Under the pieces are notes generated by a model. The model did no database searches. It was not told the DNA's origin and saw only the letters and a list, made by a program, of their open reading frames with translations. From Streptomyces sp. C10-9-1 (lineage in GTDB: Bacteria > Actinomycetota > Actinomycetes > Streptomycetales > Streptomycetaceae): a DNA stretch of 56,777 nucleotides. Shown piece after piece: positions 24,589-33,621 of this stretch; within the stretch, counting starts at the first letter, position 1; every line of letters begins with the position of its first letter. The stretch covers positions 1 to 56,777 of the forward strand of contig NZ_JANHKP010000025.1 of the NCBI RefSeq assembly GCF_024497955.1, written 5' to 3'. Position numbers and translations under genes: made by a program.

Positions 24589-24595
24589 GGCAGGG

Positions 24596-25600
24596 TCAGG
24601 CGGTCGGTGCGGCGGGGACGAGCACGTTCTCGCCGCGCCGGCCGGCCACGTAGTCGTCGACGTTGCGGGCGGTGGTCTCCGCGATCTGGGTGACGGCCTC
24701 CCGGGTGTAGTACGCCTGGTGGGAGGTGACGACCACCCGGGGGAAGGTGACCAGCCGCGCCAGGGTGTCGTCGTCGATGCCCTCGACGGACTTGTCGAGG
24801 AAGAAGAGCCCGGCCTCCGCCTCGTAGACGTCCAGCCCCACACCGGAGAAACGGCCCCTGCGGAGCTCGTCGACGAGCGCGTCGGTGTCGATCAGGCCCC
24901 CGCGGCTGGAGTTCACCAGGATCGCGTCGTCCTTCATCGCCCGCAGCGCCGCGGCGTCCAGCAGGTGGTGGGTGGCGGGCACCAGGGGCACGTGGAGGCT
25001 GACGACGTCGGCCTCCGCCAGGAGCTCCTCCTTGGTCGCGTACTCCATGCCGAGGGCCTCGCAGGCGGGGTTGGGGGCGATGTCCCAGCCGAGCAGGCGC
25101 ATCCCGAAGCCGTGGGCGATGCGGGTGAACGCCTCCCCGATCTTGCCGGTGCCGAGCACCCCGACGGTACGTCCGCGCAGGTCACGGCCCATCAGCCCGT
25201 CGAGCCGGAAGTCGAAGTCACGGGTGCGGTTCCCGGCGCGGACGATACGGCGGTTCACGGCCATGGCCAGGGTCCAGGCGAACTCGGCCACCGAGTAGGG
25301 GGAGTAGTACGAGACCCGGGCGACGGTCAGGCCGAGGCGCTCGGCCACGTCGAGGTCGATGTTGTTGAACCCGGTGGAGCGCTGGGCGATCATCGACGTC
25401 CCCCCGACGGCGAGCGTCTGGAGCACCCGGGCGTCGAGCCGGGCGTTGACGCTGGTGGAGACGGCCTCGTAGCCCGCGGCCATCGGGGCGGTGTCGGCGC
25501 CGAGGAAGACGTCGGTGCAGTGCAGCTCGTGCCGGCCGGAGAACGCCTCCTCGATGAGGGGCCGTTCGTCGGCCTGGACGCCGAAGGCGAGGACTTCCAC
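24596..25600 (-). CDS. D-2-hydroxyacid dehydrogenase (D-lactate dehydrogenase-like)
   Basis: The 334-residue NAD-dependent enzyme begins EVLAFGVQADERPLIEEAF, typical of D-lactate dehydrogenases. The NAD motif GVLGTGKIGEAF follows, then the Arg-bearing VNSSRGGLIDTDAL, a YEAEAG glutamate segment and the catalytic His in VVTSHQAYYTREA. Either direction (pyruvate to D-lactate or the reverse) is possible. GTG 25600 is preferred because TGGGAG lies at suitable spacing; GTG 25606 touches it. Confidence 0.9.
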   Translation of the reverse strand: MEVLAFGVQADERPLIEEAFSGRHELHCTDVFLGADTAPMAAGYEAVSTSVNARLDARVLQTLAVGGTSMIAQRSTGFNNIDLDVAERLGLTVARVSYYSPYSVAEFAWTLAMAVNRRIVRAGNRTRDFDFRLDGLMGRDLRGRTVGVLGTGKIGEAFTRIAHGFGMRLLGWDIAPNPACEALGMEYATKEELLAEADVVSLHVPLVPATHHLLDAAALRAMKDDAILVNSSRGGLIDTDALVDELRRGRFSGVGLDVYEAEAGLFFLDKSVEGIDDDTLARLVTFPRVVVTSHQAYYTREAVTQIAETTARNVDDYVAGRRGENVLVPAAPTA

Positions 25601-25730
25601 GGTCACTCCCAGGGGTGGGGCGGGGTGCCGGGCCGGGGCCCGGGGGACGTGCCGCATTCTGCCCTCCCGGGAGGGTTCCCGGGGCTCCTCCCGGCGGCAC
25701 GTCGCCTCCCGCATGCGGGGGCGTGGCGGC

Positions 25731-26405
25731 TCAGGCCTCGTCCAGGCCCGCCTCGATGGCGTAGCGGACCAGCTCCACGCGGTTGTGGAGCTGCAGCTTG
25801 CCCAGGGTGTTCTGGACGTGGTTCTGCACCGTCCGGTGCGAGATGACCAGTCGTTCCGCGATCTGCTTGTAGGACAGGCCCTTGGCCACCAGGCGGAGCA
25901 CCTCGGTCTCCCGGTCGGTGAGCCGCGGCGCCTTGTCCCGCCCGCCTCCGGCCGGCGGCGCGGGCTCCGAGGCGAGCCTGCGGTACTCCCCGAGCACCAG
26001 CCCCGCGAGGCCCGGGGTGAACACCGGGTCCCCGGCGGCGGTGCGGCGCACGGCCTCGGTGAGCTCCTCGGTGCTCGCCGACTTCACCAGGTAGCCGGTG
26101 GCCCCCGACTTGACCGCCTCCAGCACGTCCGCGTGCTCCCCGCTGGCCGACAGCACCAGGACCCGCAGTCCCGGCAGGGCGCCCACCAGCTCCTTGCACA
26201 CCTGCACCCCCGGCAGCTCCGGCAGGTTGAGGTCCAGGACCAGGACGTCGGGCACCGCGGCCAGTGCCCGCCGCACGGCCCCCGCCCCGTCGCCCGCCGT
26301 GGCCACGACCTCCATGCCCGCCTCGGCGAGGTCGCGGGCGACCGCGTCCCGCCACATCGGGTGGTCGTCGACGACCATCACCGTGATCGGCCGTGCTTCG
26401 CTCAT
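25731..26405 (-). CDS. macR: MacR response regulator (NarL/LuxR type)
   Basis: This 224-residue regulator has an N-terminal receiver (VMVVDDHPMWRD acidic pocket, phospho-acceptor Asp58 in LVLDLNLPE, Lys in YLVKSAS). Its C-terminal LuxR-type helix-turn-helix is about residues 160-220 (LTDRETEVLRLVAKGLSYKQIAERLVISHRTVQNHV). The start overlaps the kinase stop as ATGA, giving a coupled pair. Sequence and neighbours match MacR, which in S. coelicolor affects sporulation and actinorhodin production. Confidence 0.9.
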   Translation of the reverse strand: MSEARPITVMVVDDHPMWRDAVARDLAEAGMEVVATAGDGAGAVRRALAAVPDVLVLDLNLPELPGVQVCKELVGALPGLRVLVLSASGEHADVLEAVKSGATGYLVKSASTEELTEAVRRTAAGDPVFTPGLAGLVLGEYRRLASEPAPPAGGGRDKAPRLTDRETEVLRLVAKGLSYKQIAERLVISHRTVQNHVQNTLGKLQLHNRVELVRYAIEAGLDEA

Positions 26406-27598
26406 GTGTCCGCCTTCCCCCGGGGAACCGTCAACTCGACCTCCGTGCCCTGGCCGGGCACCGAGAGCAGCTCGGCCCTTCCGCCGAGGTCCCGCAGCCG
26501 GCCGCGGATGGACTGGGCCACGCCGAGGCGCCCCTCCCCCTCGGCCTGCGCGAGTCTGCCCTCCGGAATGCCCGGACCGTCGTCCCGCACGGTGACGACC
26601 ACCTCGTCGGGCCAGTCCTCCACCAGGATCCAGGCGGAGGCCGCCTCACCCGCGTGCCGGCGGACGTTGTCCAGTGCGGCGCCGACCGCGGCGGCGAGCT
26701 CCCGTGCCGCCCCCGGCGCGAGGAGGACCGGCGCCCCGGGCCCGGAGAGCGTCACCCGGGCGCCCGCGCAGGGCGCCAGCAGCGTCCGCAGGTCCACCGG
26801 CCCGGCGGGCCCGCTCTCCGCGGGGGCGTTCTCCGCGGGGGCGGGTGCGGCCTCCGGGCTGCGCGAGGGGGGCACGAGTCCGCCGGAGACCAGGGTGCGC
26901 AGGGCGACCTCCTGCTCGCCGGCCATCCGGCCCAGCTCGGCCGCCTCGCCGCCGAGGGCGGTGCCGCGCCGCTGGACCATCGCGAGCACCTGGAGCACGC
27001 CGTCGTGGATGTCCCGGGCCAGGCGCTCCCGCTCCCGGGTCGCGGCGTCGATCTCCAGGGCCCGTGCGAGCGTGCGCTCGGAGGCGCGCGCGACCTCGAC
27101 CACGTAGCCGATGGCGATCGAGGCGACCCAGACCAGCAGGACGTTGTGGAAGGTGTCGGCGCTCGGCTCGCCCCGTTCGACGATGTTGGCGACGGCCACC
27201 AGGGAGGAGGCGAAACCGGCCCAGCGCCAGCCGCCCTTGAGGGCGAAGGCGAGCACCGAGCCCGCGGTCCAGATCGAGGGCAGCGTGGGCCCGTCGTGGG
27301 TCTGCGCCTGGGCGTCGGCGAGCGGGGTGAGCAGGATGCCGGTGAGGGCGATGGCGAGGTCGACGGCGAGGAAGGGGCGGGTGCAGCGGGCCGCGCCGGA
27401 CACCCGGGGCAGGGTGGCGAGCGTCCAGACGGCCATCACGGCGAGGACGCCCACGGCGACGCCCGGGCGTTCGAACCGGTCCTGCCCGAAGACGAAGAGC
27501 AGCACCGCGTAGACCAGGGTGAGCACCCGGTAGCCGGCGAGCGCGCGCCACAGCGGCAGCTCGACCGACATCCGCATGGCCCGACCGCGACCGTCCAT
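26402..27598 (-). CDS. macS: MacS sensor histidine kinase
   Basis: The 398-residue membrane kinase has about five hydrophobic helices in residues 18-170. A HisKA_3 dimerisation/phospho-acceptor segment ERERLARDIHDGVLQVLAMVQ carries the phosphorylated His198, and a HATPase_c domain follows (N-box near AALDNVRRHA, G-box VRDDGPGIPEG). An Ala/Pro-rich loop separates the two. The start is uncertain (ATG at 27598, 27577 or 27571). It forms a two-component pair with MacR; the signal is unknown. Confidence 0.9.
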   Translation of the reverse strand: MDGRGRAMRMSVELPLWRALAGYRVLTLVYAVLLFVFGQDRFERPGVAVGVLAVMAVWTLATLPRVSGAARCTRPFLAVDLAIALTGILLTPLADAQAQTHDGPTLPSIWTAGSVLAFALKGGWRWAGFASSLVAVANIVERGEPSADTFHNVLLVWVASIAIGYVVEVARASERTLARALEIDAATRERERLARDIHDGVLQVLAMVQRRGTALGGEAAELGRMAGEQEVALRTLVSGGLVPPSRSPEAAPAPAENAPAESGPAGPVDLRTLLAPCAGARVTLSGPGAPVLLAPGAARELAAAVGAALDNVRRHAGEAASAWILVEDWPDEVVVTVRDDGPGIPEGRLAQAEGEGRLGVAQSIRGRLRDLGGRAELLSVPGQGTEVELTVPRGKADT

Positions 27599-27670
27599 CG
27601 CCCCTCCCCATCCCGCACGGGTACCGCCCGGATCCTCCGGCGCGGGCCGCCCCGGCCCGGCCGTGGCGGC

Positions 27671-28444
27671 CTAGGCCGCCGGGCGCTCCGACCGGCCGGC
27701 CTTCCCGGCCTCCCTGCGGGCCTTCTCCGCCTCCTTGTCCGCCTCCTTCTGCGCCTTCTCCGCCTCGGCGATGGCGCGCTTGGCTGCGGTGGCGTAGACG
27801 TCCACGTACTCCTGGCCGGAGAGCTTCATGATCTCGTACATGACCTCGTCGGTCACCGAGCGCAGGATGAAGCGGTCGCCGTCCATGCCGTGGTAGCGGC
27901 TGAAGTCGAGGGGCGCCCCGATCCGGATGCCGGGGCGCATGAGCTTGGGGACGACCTTGCCGGGCGGCTGGATCTTCTCCGTGTCGATCATGGCGACGGG
28001 GATGACCGGCGCGCCGGTCGCCAGCGCCACCCGGGCCAGGCCTCCGGGCTTGCCGCGGTAGAGGCGGCCGTCGGGGGAGCGGGTGCCCTCCGGGTAGATG
28101 CCGAAGAGCCCGCCGGACTCGATGACCTCGATACCGGCCTTGATCGCGGCCTCGCCGGCGCCCCGGGCACCCGAACGGTCCACCGGCAGCTGACCGACGC
28201 CCTTGAAGAACGCGGCGGTCAGCCTGCCCTTGACCCCGGGGGAGGTGAAGTACTCCGCCTTGGCGATGAAGGTGACCTTGCGGTCCAGCACCGCGGGCAG
28301 GAAGAAGGAGTCCGAGAACGACAGGTGGTTGCTGGCGAGGATCGCGGGTCCCTCGGCCGGGATGTGCTCCAGCCCCTCCACCCAGGGTCTGAACGCGAGC
28401 TTCAGCGATCCCCCGATGGAGAACTTCATGGCGCCGTAGATCAA
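27671..28444 (-). CDS. 1-acyl-glycerol-3-phosphate acyltransferase (PlsC family)
   Basis: This enzyme transfers an acyl chain to a lysophospholipid or glycolipid acceptor at the membrane. The HX4D catalytic motif is at His40-Asp45 (SNHLSFSD), and the phosphate-binding EGTR motif appears in IYPEGTRSPDG. A charged Ala/Glu/Lys helix of about 35 residues ends the chain. The start is a TTG at 28444, fixed by AGGAGG 8 nt upstream; the ATG 15 nt inside lacks such spacing. Its mycobacterial counterpart by position (Rv2182c) lies in a phospholipid/mannoside region, so a role in envelope lipids is likely (inference). Confidence 0.9.
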   Translation of the reverse strand: MIYGAMKFSIGGSLKLAFRPWVEGLEHIPAEGPAILASNHLSFSDSFFLPAVLDRKVTFIAKAEYFTSPGVKGRLTAAFFKGVGQLPVDRSGARGAGEAAIKAGIEVIESGGLFGIYPEGTRSPDGRLYRGKPGGLARVALATGAPVIPVAMIDTEKIQPPGKVVPKLMRPGIRIGAPLDFSRYHGMDGDRFILRSVTDEVMYEIMKLSGQEYVDVYATAAKRAIAEAEKAQKEADKEAEKARREAGKAGRSERPAA

Positions 28445-28640
28445 CTCGAAATCCTCCTGTGTGCTCTCGAACAGACCTTATCCCGTGGGCGCCCCGGCGC
28501 CCCCGTCCCGGTCCGGCCCGGACCGCGACGGCCCTGGTCGGTGTCGGCCCGGTCGCGTACCGTGAGGAGCGACCCCGCCTCCCGCGTACCGGCGGCGTGC
28601 GCGCAGCGCCCCGCCCGCGCCTCACGAACAGGAGACCTTG

Positions 28641-29447
28641 GTGCCGGTCCTCCCCGGAGCCGAGCCCTACCGCCATGAAGGCGGTGAGGTCGGCGTCCTC
28701 CTCTGCCACGGCTTCACCGGTTCCCCGCAGCCGCTGCGCCCCTGGGCCTCGTTCCTGGCGGCCCGGGGCCTGACGGTGTCGCTGCCCCTGCTCCCCGGCC
28801 ACGGCACCCGCTGGCAGGACCTCCAGGTGACGGGCTGGCAGGACTGGTACGCGGAGGTGGACCGCGAGCTGGCGGTCCTGCGCGGCCGGTGCCGGGACGT
28901 CTTCGTGTGCGGCCTGTCCCTCGGCGGGGCGCTCGCCCTGCGGCTCGCCGCGCGGCACGGGGACGCGGTCCGGGGCGTCGTGGTGGTCAACCCGGCCGCC
29001 CGGGTGCACGGCGTGCGGGGGCGGCTGCTGCCGGTGGTGCGCCACCTGGTGCCGTCGGGCCCCGGGATCGTCGGGGACATCGCCCGGCCGGGCGTGGCCG
29101 AGACGGGGTACGACCGGGTGCCGCTGCGTGCGGCGGACTCGGCGCGGCGCTTCCTGCGGGTCGTCGACCGCGAGCTGCCGCAGGTCACCCAGCCGCTGCT
29201 GCTCCTGCACAGCGCCGAGGACGGCGTGGTCGACCCGGCCGACTCCGCCCGGGTCCTCGCCCGGGTCTCCTCGGTGGACGTCACGGAGGTGCTGCTGGAA
29301 CACAGCCGCCATGTGGCGACGTTGGACCATGATGCGGAGCGGATCTTCGAAGAGAGCCATGCGTTCGTCAGCCGGCTCGCTCCACGGGCCGGGGCCGTCG
29401 GAGCCCCGGCGGCGGAGACCTCGGGAGGGAGTGGGACCGGTGGCTGA
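28641..29447 (+). CDS. Alpha/beta hydrolase (carboxylesterase-like)
   Basis: The 268-residue hydrolase has an oxyanion segment LLCHGFTGSPQ, nucleophile elbow GLSLGGALA (Ser93), an Asp in LLLLHSAEDGVVDP and a His in LEHSRHVATLD, completing a Ser-Asp-His triad. It resembles Est30-type monoacylglycerol lipases and carboxylesterases. AGGAG stands 6 nt before GTG 28641; the TTG 3 nt earlier is too close. The last codons overlap the next gene by 8 bp, so the two are translationally linked. Confidence 0.88.
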   Translation: MPVLPGAEPYRHEGGEVGVLLCHGFTGSPQPLRPWASFLAARGLTVSLPLLPGHGTRWQDLQVTGWQDWYAEVDRELAVLRGRCRDVFVCGLSLGGALALRLAARHGDAVRGVVVVNPAARVHGVRGRLLPVVRHLVPSGPGIVGDIARPGVAETGYDRVPLRAADSARRFLRVVDRELPQVTQPLLLLHSAEDGVVDPADSARVLARVSSVDVTEVLLEHSRHVATLDHDAERIFEESHAFVSRLAPRAGAVGAPAAETSGGSGTGG

Positions 29448-29991
29448 GCAGCACGACGCGGACCGTGAGCCGCAGCCGATCGACGAGGAGGCCGCCTGGG
29501 CGGCGATCGTCGCCGGATACGGCGAGGAGCCGGCCGATCCGCCGGGTGCCAAGCCCTTCCGGTCGGTCGAGGACCTGGCCCTGCTGGAGGACGAGACGGA
29601 GGGGAAGCCGCCGGCCGAACCGCCCGCCCGGCCCCTGGGCGGCTCGGTCACCTTCGCCCCCGGCGTCGGGGGCGGCCCCCGCGACTACCGGGTGGCCGAG
29701 CCGGACGGCGGCGCCGCGGGCGAGGAGCAGGACGAGGGCGACGAGGGGCACTTCGTGCCGCCGGAGCCCCCTCCGCTGCCGGAGGCGGACGTCACGGCCA
29801 AGTTCGCCTGGCTGGCGGTGATCGGCGGGCCGGTGCTGATGCTGGTCGCCGTGCTGCTGCAGTGGGACATGACCTGGTGGCTGACGACGCTGTGCATCGG
29901 CGGGTTCCTCGGCGGCTTCGCCACACTGGTGGCCCGCATGTCCTCGGGTGACGACGACTACGACGACCCGGGCCGCGGCGCGGTCGTCTGA
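29440..29991 (+). CDS. Small membrane protein of unknown function
   Basis: The first ~120 of 183 residues are acidic, Pro/Glu/Asp-rich and probably disordered (AEQHDADREPQPIDEEAAWAAIVAGYG at the start). Two membrane helices follow (AWLAVIGGPVLMLVAVLL and WWLTTLCIGGFLGGFATLVA), with a short acidic tail. No known domain is recognised. GTG 29440 has GGAGGGA 9 nt upstream and overlaps the hydrolase stop, so it may act with that enzyme. It converges with the phosphatase-like gene 10 nt away. Confidence 0.75.
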   Translation: MAEQHDADREPQPIDEEAAWAAIVAGYGEEPADPPGAKPFRSVEDLALLEDETEGKPPAEPPARPLGGSVTFAPGVGGGPRDYRVAEPDGGAAGEEQDEGDEGHFVPPEPPPLPEADVTAKFAWLAVIGGPVLMLVAVLLQWDMTWWLTTLCIGGFLGGFATLVARMSSGDDDYDDPGRGAVV

Positions 29992-30001
29992 CCGGACCGG
30001 G

Positions 30002-30778
30002 TCAGCGGGGCGGCGCGGACACCGCGGGCACACGGAGCGCGGCGAGCACGGGCAGATGGTCGGTGGCGGCTCTCAGGTCGGCCTCGGCCACGCCCGGCAG
30101 CCCCCTGGGTACGCCGCATCCGAGCACCTCGACGCCCCGGGTGGCGAAGACCGCGTCGATGCGCCGCCGCGGGGCGGTCGAGGGGTGGGTGGCCTCGTCG
30201 CCCCAGGGGCGCACCGCGCGGCAGTCCCGCAGGGTGTCGGCGAGCAGGCGGAAGGAACGGCCCGCGGGCGGCTCGTTGACGTCCCCGGCGACGACCGCGT
30301 GGGGCGCCCCCAGGGAGGCGAGGTGCTCCAGCAGCATCCGCGCCTGGTCCTGGCGCTCGGCCTCCTGGAGGCTCAGGTGGCAGCTGACGACGGCGAGCCG
30401 GGCCCCGGCGACGCGGACCACGGCGGTGGCGAAGCCCCGCCGGTGGAGGCCGGGGGTGCGCGGCAGCAGGATGTCCTCGGTGTGCTCGACGGCGGCCCGC
30501 AGCGAGCAGAGCAGCAGCGGACCGGCCGCGGTCGCGCCCCCGGAGAGCATCACCAGGTCGGTGGCGGCCGCGAGGCGCGCCGCGTGCTTGCGCCAGCGGA
30601 AGAACCGGGGCGCCTCCTGGGCCAGGAGGAGGTCGGGGCGGCAGGCCCGCACGATCCGGGCCAGTGCCTCCTCGTCGTCGCGCAGGGAGCGGAGGTTGTA
30701 GCTGAGGACCCGGACCAGGGCGGAACCGTCCGGCTCGGTACGGGATTCCGGCAGGTCGGGCAGCGTACGGGGCGGCAT
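30002..30778 (-). CDS. Endonuclease/exonuclease/phosphatase family protein
   Basis: The 258-residue protein has the DNase I-like fold: VRVLSYNLRSL at the N-terminus, LLLAQEAP (metal-binding Glu), VVSCHLSLQEAERQDQARML, VVAGDVNEPPAG and the final ATDHLPVLAAL (Asp-His). These are the conserved metal and phosphate contacts of EEP enzymes. Whether it cuts DNA, phospholipid headgroups or inositol phosphates cannot be told. ATG 30778 lies 7 nt after TATCGT, another leaderless signature. A frame open further upstream overlaps glkA and is not real. Confidence 0.85.
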   Translation of the reverse strand: MPPRTLPDLPESRTEPDGSALVRVLSYNLRSLRDDEEALARIVRACRPDLLLAQEAPRFFRWRKHAARLAAATDLVMLSGGATAAGPLLLCSLRAAVEHTEDILLPRTPGLHRRGFATAVVRVAGARLAVVSCHLSLQEAERQDQARMLLEHLASLGAPHAVVAGDVNEPPAGRSFRLLADTLRDCRAVRPWGDEATHPSTAPRRRIDAVFATRGVEVLGCGVPRGLPGVAEADLRAATDHLPVLAALRVPAVSAPPR

Positions 30779-30798
30779 GGCGGTCACGATACGGCGGT

Positions 30799-30830
30799 GC
30801 CCGCCGCGTTCGGTCGAGGACGCGGCGGGC
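30799..30830 (-). terminator. Terminator after the glucokinase gene
   Basis: An 11-bp perfect stem GCCCGCCGCGT/ACGCGGCGGGC with a 10-nt loop is placed 31 nt past the glkA stop. Confidence 0.65.
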
Positions 30831-30861
30831 ACGGGTGCGCGGGCCCGGACGGGCCTGCGGT

Positions 30862-31803
30862 TCAGCCCTGGCGGGCGAGGTCGGCGGCTCCCACGAGTCC
30901 GGCCCTGCCGCCCAGCCGGGCGGCGAGCACCTGGGCGTGCGGACGCCAGTTGCCGCCGATCAGCCAGCGGCGGAAGGACTTGCGGATGGGGTCGAGGACG
31001 AGGTCGCCCTCGTCGGAGACCCCGCCGCCGACGATGAAGGCCGAGGGGTCGAAGAGCGAGGCCAGGTCGGCCAGGCCGGCCCCGGCCCAGCGCGCCAGCT
31101 CCCGGAAGGAGTCGACGGCCACCTTGTCGCCCTGCCGCGCGGCCTGGCTGATGTGCTTGCCCTGGATCCCCTCGACGGTCCCGTCGCCGAGGGCGAGCAG
31201 GACGGAGGCGTGCTCGGGCGTGGCGTTGGCACGCTGCCGGGCGTAGCGGACCAGGGCCCGGCCGGAGGCGTACTGCTCCCAGCAGCCCTGGCTGCCGCAG
31301 CCGCACAGCAGCCCGTCGGGCACCACCCGGATGTGGCCGAACTCGGCGGCGACGCCGAAGCGTCCGCGGCGGAGCTTGTTCCCGATGATGATGCCGCCGC
31401 CCAGCCCGGTGCCGAGGGTGATGCAGATGACGTCGTCGTGGCCCTGGCCCGCACCGAAGCGGTACTCGCCCCAGGCGGCGGCGTTGGCGTCGTTCTCGAC
31501 CACGACGGGGAGGCCGACGCGCTGCTCGACCTTGTCCTTCAGAGGTTCGTGGCGCCAGTCGATGTTGGGGGCGAACAGGACGGTGGCGCGCTTGTCGTCG
31601 ACGTAGCCCGCGGCGCCGATCCCGACGGCCTCGATGTCCTGCCCCTCGCCGGCTCCCGCGACGGCGGTGCAGATCGCGTCGACGATGCCCTCGGGCGTCG
31701 ACGGCGTGGGCACGGTGTGCGTTTCGAGAATGGTGCCCTCTTCGTCGACCACGCCCGCCGCGATCTTCGTGCCGCCGATGTCGACGCCGATGGTGAGTCC
31801 CAT
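30862..31803 (-). CDS. glkA: ROK family glucokinase
   Basis: This 313-residue kinase phosphorylates glucose and, in Streptomyces, is central to carbon catabolite repression. Key features are the ATP motif VDIGGTKIAAG, the sugar-binding VVENDANAAAWGEYRFG, the ROK zinc signature around HIRVVPDGLLCGCGSQGCWEQYASG, and IVGGGVSDEGD. The ATG has GAGGGA upstream. The gene order (DUF5304, then glkA) is what I recall for S. coelicolor glkA. It is transcribed away from the DUF5304 operon and may also receive read-through from it. Confidence 0.95.
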   Translation of the reverse strand: MGLTIGVDIGGTKIAAGVVDEEGTILETHTVPTPSTPEGIVDAICTAVAGAGEGQDIEAVGIGAAGYVDDKRATVLFAPNIDWRHEPLKDKVEQRVGLPVVVENDANAAAWGEYRFGAGQGHDDVICITLGTGLGGGIIIGNKLRRGRFGVAAEFGHIRVVPDGLLCGCGSQGCWEQYASGRALVRYARQRANATPEHASVLLALGDGTVEGIQGKHISQAARQGDKVAVDSFRELARWAGAGLADLASLFDPSAFIVGGGVSDEGDLVLDPIRKSFRRWLIGGNWRPHAQVLAARLGGRAGLVGAADLARQG

Positions 31804-31869
31804 GTGTCCCTCAGTATTCGGTCGAGCCCCGCTACGGCCAACCGTACCCGAGGGGCGGCCCCCGTCCGG

Positions 31870-32319
31870 TCAGTCCAGGTCGATGCGCTCGGTCGGTCCG
31901 GGGTCCTCGCCGGGACCGCGGCCGGACTCCTGGGGCGCCTGTGGTTCCCGGGCTCCGCGGGTCCAGCGCTGCTCCTGGCCCTCGACGGCGGAGCGGTAGG
32001 CGGCGAGCAGCTCCCCGCCCGCGGCGGCGAGGTGGTCGAAGACCTGCGGGTTCCGCTCGACGACCGGCTCCACCACGGCCTTCGCCTGGTCCACGAACTG
32101 CTGCACCGCGCTCTGCGCGGCCTTGCCGGGCAGCGAGGACGGGAAGGCGGAGACCTTGTCGGCGACGGCGTCCAGCAGCCTGCGGAGTTCGTCCGCGGCG
32201 GATCCGGGCGGGGCCCCGTGGGTCGCGCGGCGGCGGGCCTGCTCCGCCCGCAGATCCTCCTCGCACGCCGTCGCCCAGGCGTCCTCGTCGACGTCGGGGC
32301 GCTGGGTGGCATCGCTCAT
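31870..32319 (-). CDS. DUF5304 family protein
   Basis: The 149-residue acidic protein has no signal peptide or membrane segment. The N-terminal WATACEEDLRAEQARRR and the helical LRRLLDAVADKVSAFPSSLPGKAAQSAVQQFVDQAKAVVEPVVER define DUF5304. The last ~35 residues are charged and disordered. AGGAG precedes the ATG by 6 nt. It follows the ArsA-like gene by 75 nt on the same strand and probably belongs to the same transcription unit; function is unknown. Confidence 0.82.
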   Translation of the reverse strand: MSDATQRPDVDEDAWATACEEDLRAEQARRRATHGAPPGSAADELRRLLDAVADKVSAFPSSLPGKAAQSAVQQFVDQAKAVVEPVVERNPQVFDHLAAAGGELLAAYRSAVEGQEQRWTRGAREPQAPQESGRGPGEDPGPTERIDLD

Positions 32320-32394
32320 GGCGTACTCCTGCGGCAGGGCGGTCGGCGGGCTGCTGCCCGCTGCTTCGACGGTACCCGAACGGCGGTGCCGCCT

Positions 32395-33621
32395 TCAGCG
32401 GGTCCGCGGCCAGAGGCCGGGGTCGGGCGTGAAGCGGACGCCCAGGACGCCCTCGCGCAGGGCCGCCCCGGACACGGTGCAGCGCCGCAGGACCGAGGGC
32501 AGGGGAACGATCCTGCGGAACGGCCCGACGGTGAGCAGGAGTTCGTCCCCGCGGCGGACGAGCGACAGCTCCTCCTTGACGGCGCCGGGCAGCGGCAGCC
32601 GGAGGGCGAGGGTGCCGTCCTCGGCGCGCCGGTCCAGCACGGTCCAGGGCGCGGGGCGTGCCCCGTCCGCCCCGTCCGCGGACGGCGGGCCGGCACCGTC
32701 CCCGGCGGGGGCGAGCGGGCCGGTGCCGAGTCCTTCGAGGTCCTCCGGCCCGCGGGGGTCGCGGCCCAGGTGCGGCACCTCGACGAGCGGGGCGCCGGCG
32801 GACCCGCCGGGCGGGACGGCCCGCCATTCGGTCGTGCACTTGTGCTGCTGGGCCGCGAGCGAGGCCAGCCACGGGTCCGGTGAGTCGCCGGGCACGCAGC
32901 GGTTGGCGACCAGGGCGTCCAGGCGGTGGCCGAAGAGGCTCAGCCCGGCCCGGCCGGTCCGCAGGGCGTCGGCGGCGGCGGGTCCGGGCTCGGCGACCAG
33001 GGCCAGCCCCGTGCCGCGGGATGCGACCAGCGCCTGGACCCCGGCGAGTTCGGCGTCCCAGCGCGCGGCCGTCTCGTAGAGCCACTGCGCGGGCATCGGG
33101 ACCCCGGCCAGCTGGGCGAGGACCGGTCGCAGGGCGCGCGCCGCCTGGCGCTCCGGGGGCAGCAGCCTGCGCAGGTAGCGGCGGAGCTGCTCGGGCAGCG
33201 CCAGCGCGGCCAGCGCCTCCGCCAGCGGGGGCAGGTCGACGACGAGGACGTCCCAGTCGCCCCGGGAGGCGGCGGCCAGGGAGCGCAGCAGGGCGAAGGC
33301 GCCGCTGCCGGGGAGTTCGGTGAGCTCGGCCTCCTCCAGCCGGGCCGCGCCGAGCAGGTCCAGGCCCGTCGACAGGCGCTGCTGGAGGTCGAGGAACTCG
33401 GCCCGGAAGTCGCCGGCCGGGTCGGTCCGAGCGGCCCAGAGGCGGTCGGCCACGGGGGTGGGCGCCTCGGGAGTGCCGGTCACGGGCCGCTCCAGGGGGA
33501 CGTCGGCGGCCGGGGACAGCAGCAGGGTGCGCCCGCCCCGGGCGGCGCAGGCGAGGGCCGCGGAGGCGGCCACGGTGGTGCGGCCCGCGCCGCCGAGGCC
33601 GGTGACGAGGACCCTGCGCAT
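32395..33621 (-). CDS. ArsA-related P-loop ATPase
   Basis: This 408-residue protein is a SIMIBI-class ATPase related to ArsA/Get3. The N-terminal deviant P-loop reads GLGGAGRTTVAASAAL, with Arg where ArsA proteins have Lys. A switch/Walker B-like WDVLVVDLPPLAEAL follows, and the C-terminus has a small beta-rich domain (LALRLPLPGAVKEELSLVRRGDELLLTVGPFRRIVPLP) resembling the Hsp20/ArsA C-terminal module. ArsA relatives transport arsenite or chaperone tail-anchored proteins; no arsenic gene is near. The start overlaps the SRPBCC stop (ATGA), so the two act together in all likelihood, as do the mycobacterial pair Rv2185c-Rv2184c by position. Confidence 0.85.
   Translation of the reverse strand: MRRVLVTGLGGAGRTTVAASAALACAARGGRTLLLSPAADVPLERPVTGTPEAPTPVADRLWAARTDPAGDFRAEFLDLQQRLSTGLDLLGAARLEEAELTELPGSGAFALLRSLAAASRGDWDVLVVDLPPLAEALAALALPEQLRRYLRRLLPPERQAARALRPVLAQLAGVPMPAQWLYETAARWDAELAGVQALVASRGTGLALVAEPGPAAADALRTGRAGLSLFGHRLDALVANRCVPGDSPDPWLASLAAQQHKCTTEWRAVPPGGSAGAPLVEVPHLGRDPRGPEDLEGLGTGPLAPAGDGAGPPSADGADGARPAPWTVLDRRAEDGTLALRLPLPGAVKEELSLVRRGDELLLTVGPFRRIVPLPSVLRRCTVSGAALREGVLGVRFTPDPGLWPRTR

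Noticed and set aside
25708..25719. CCCGCATGCGGG as a terminator for macRS
   Set aside because: Self-complementary, but the hairpin would have only a few pairs with a tight loop.
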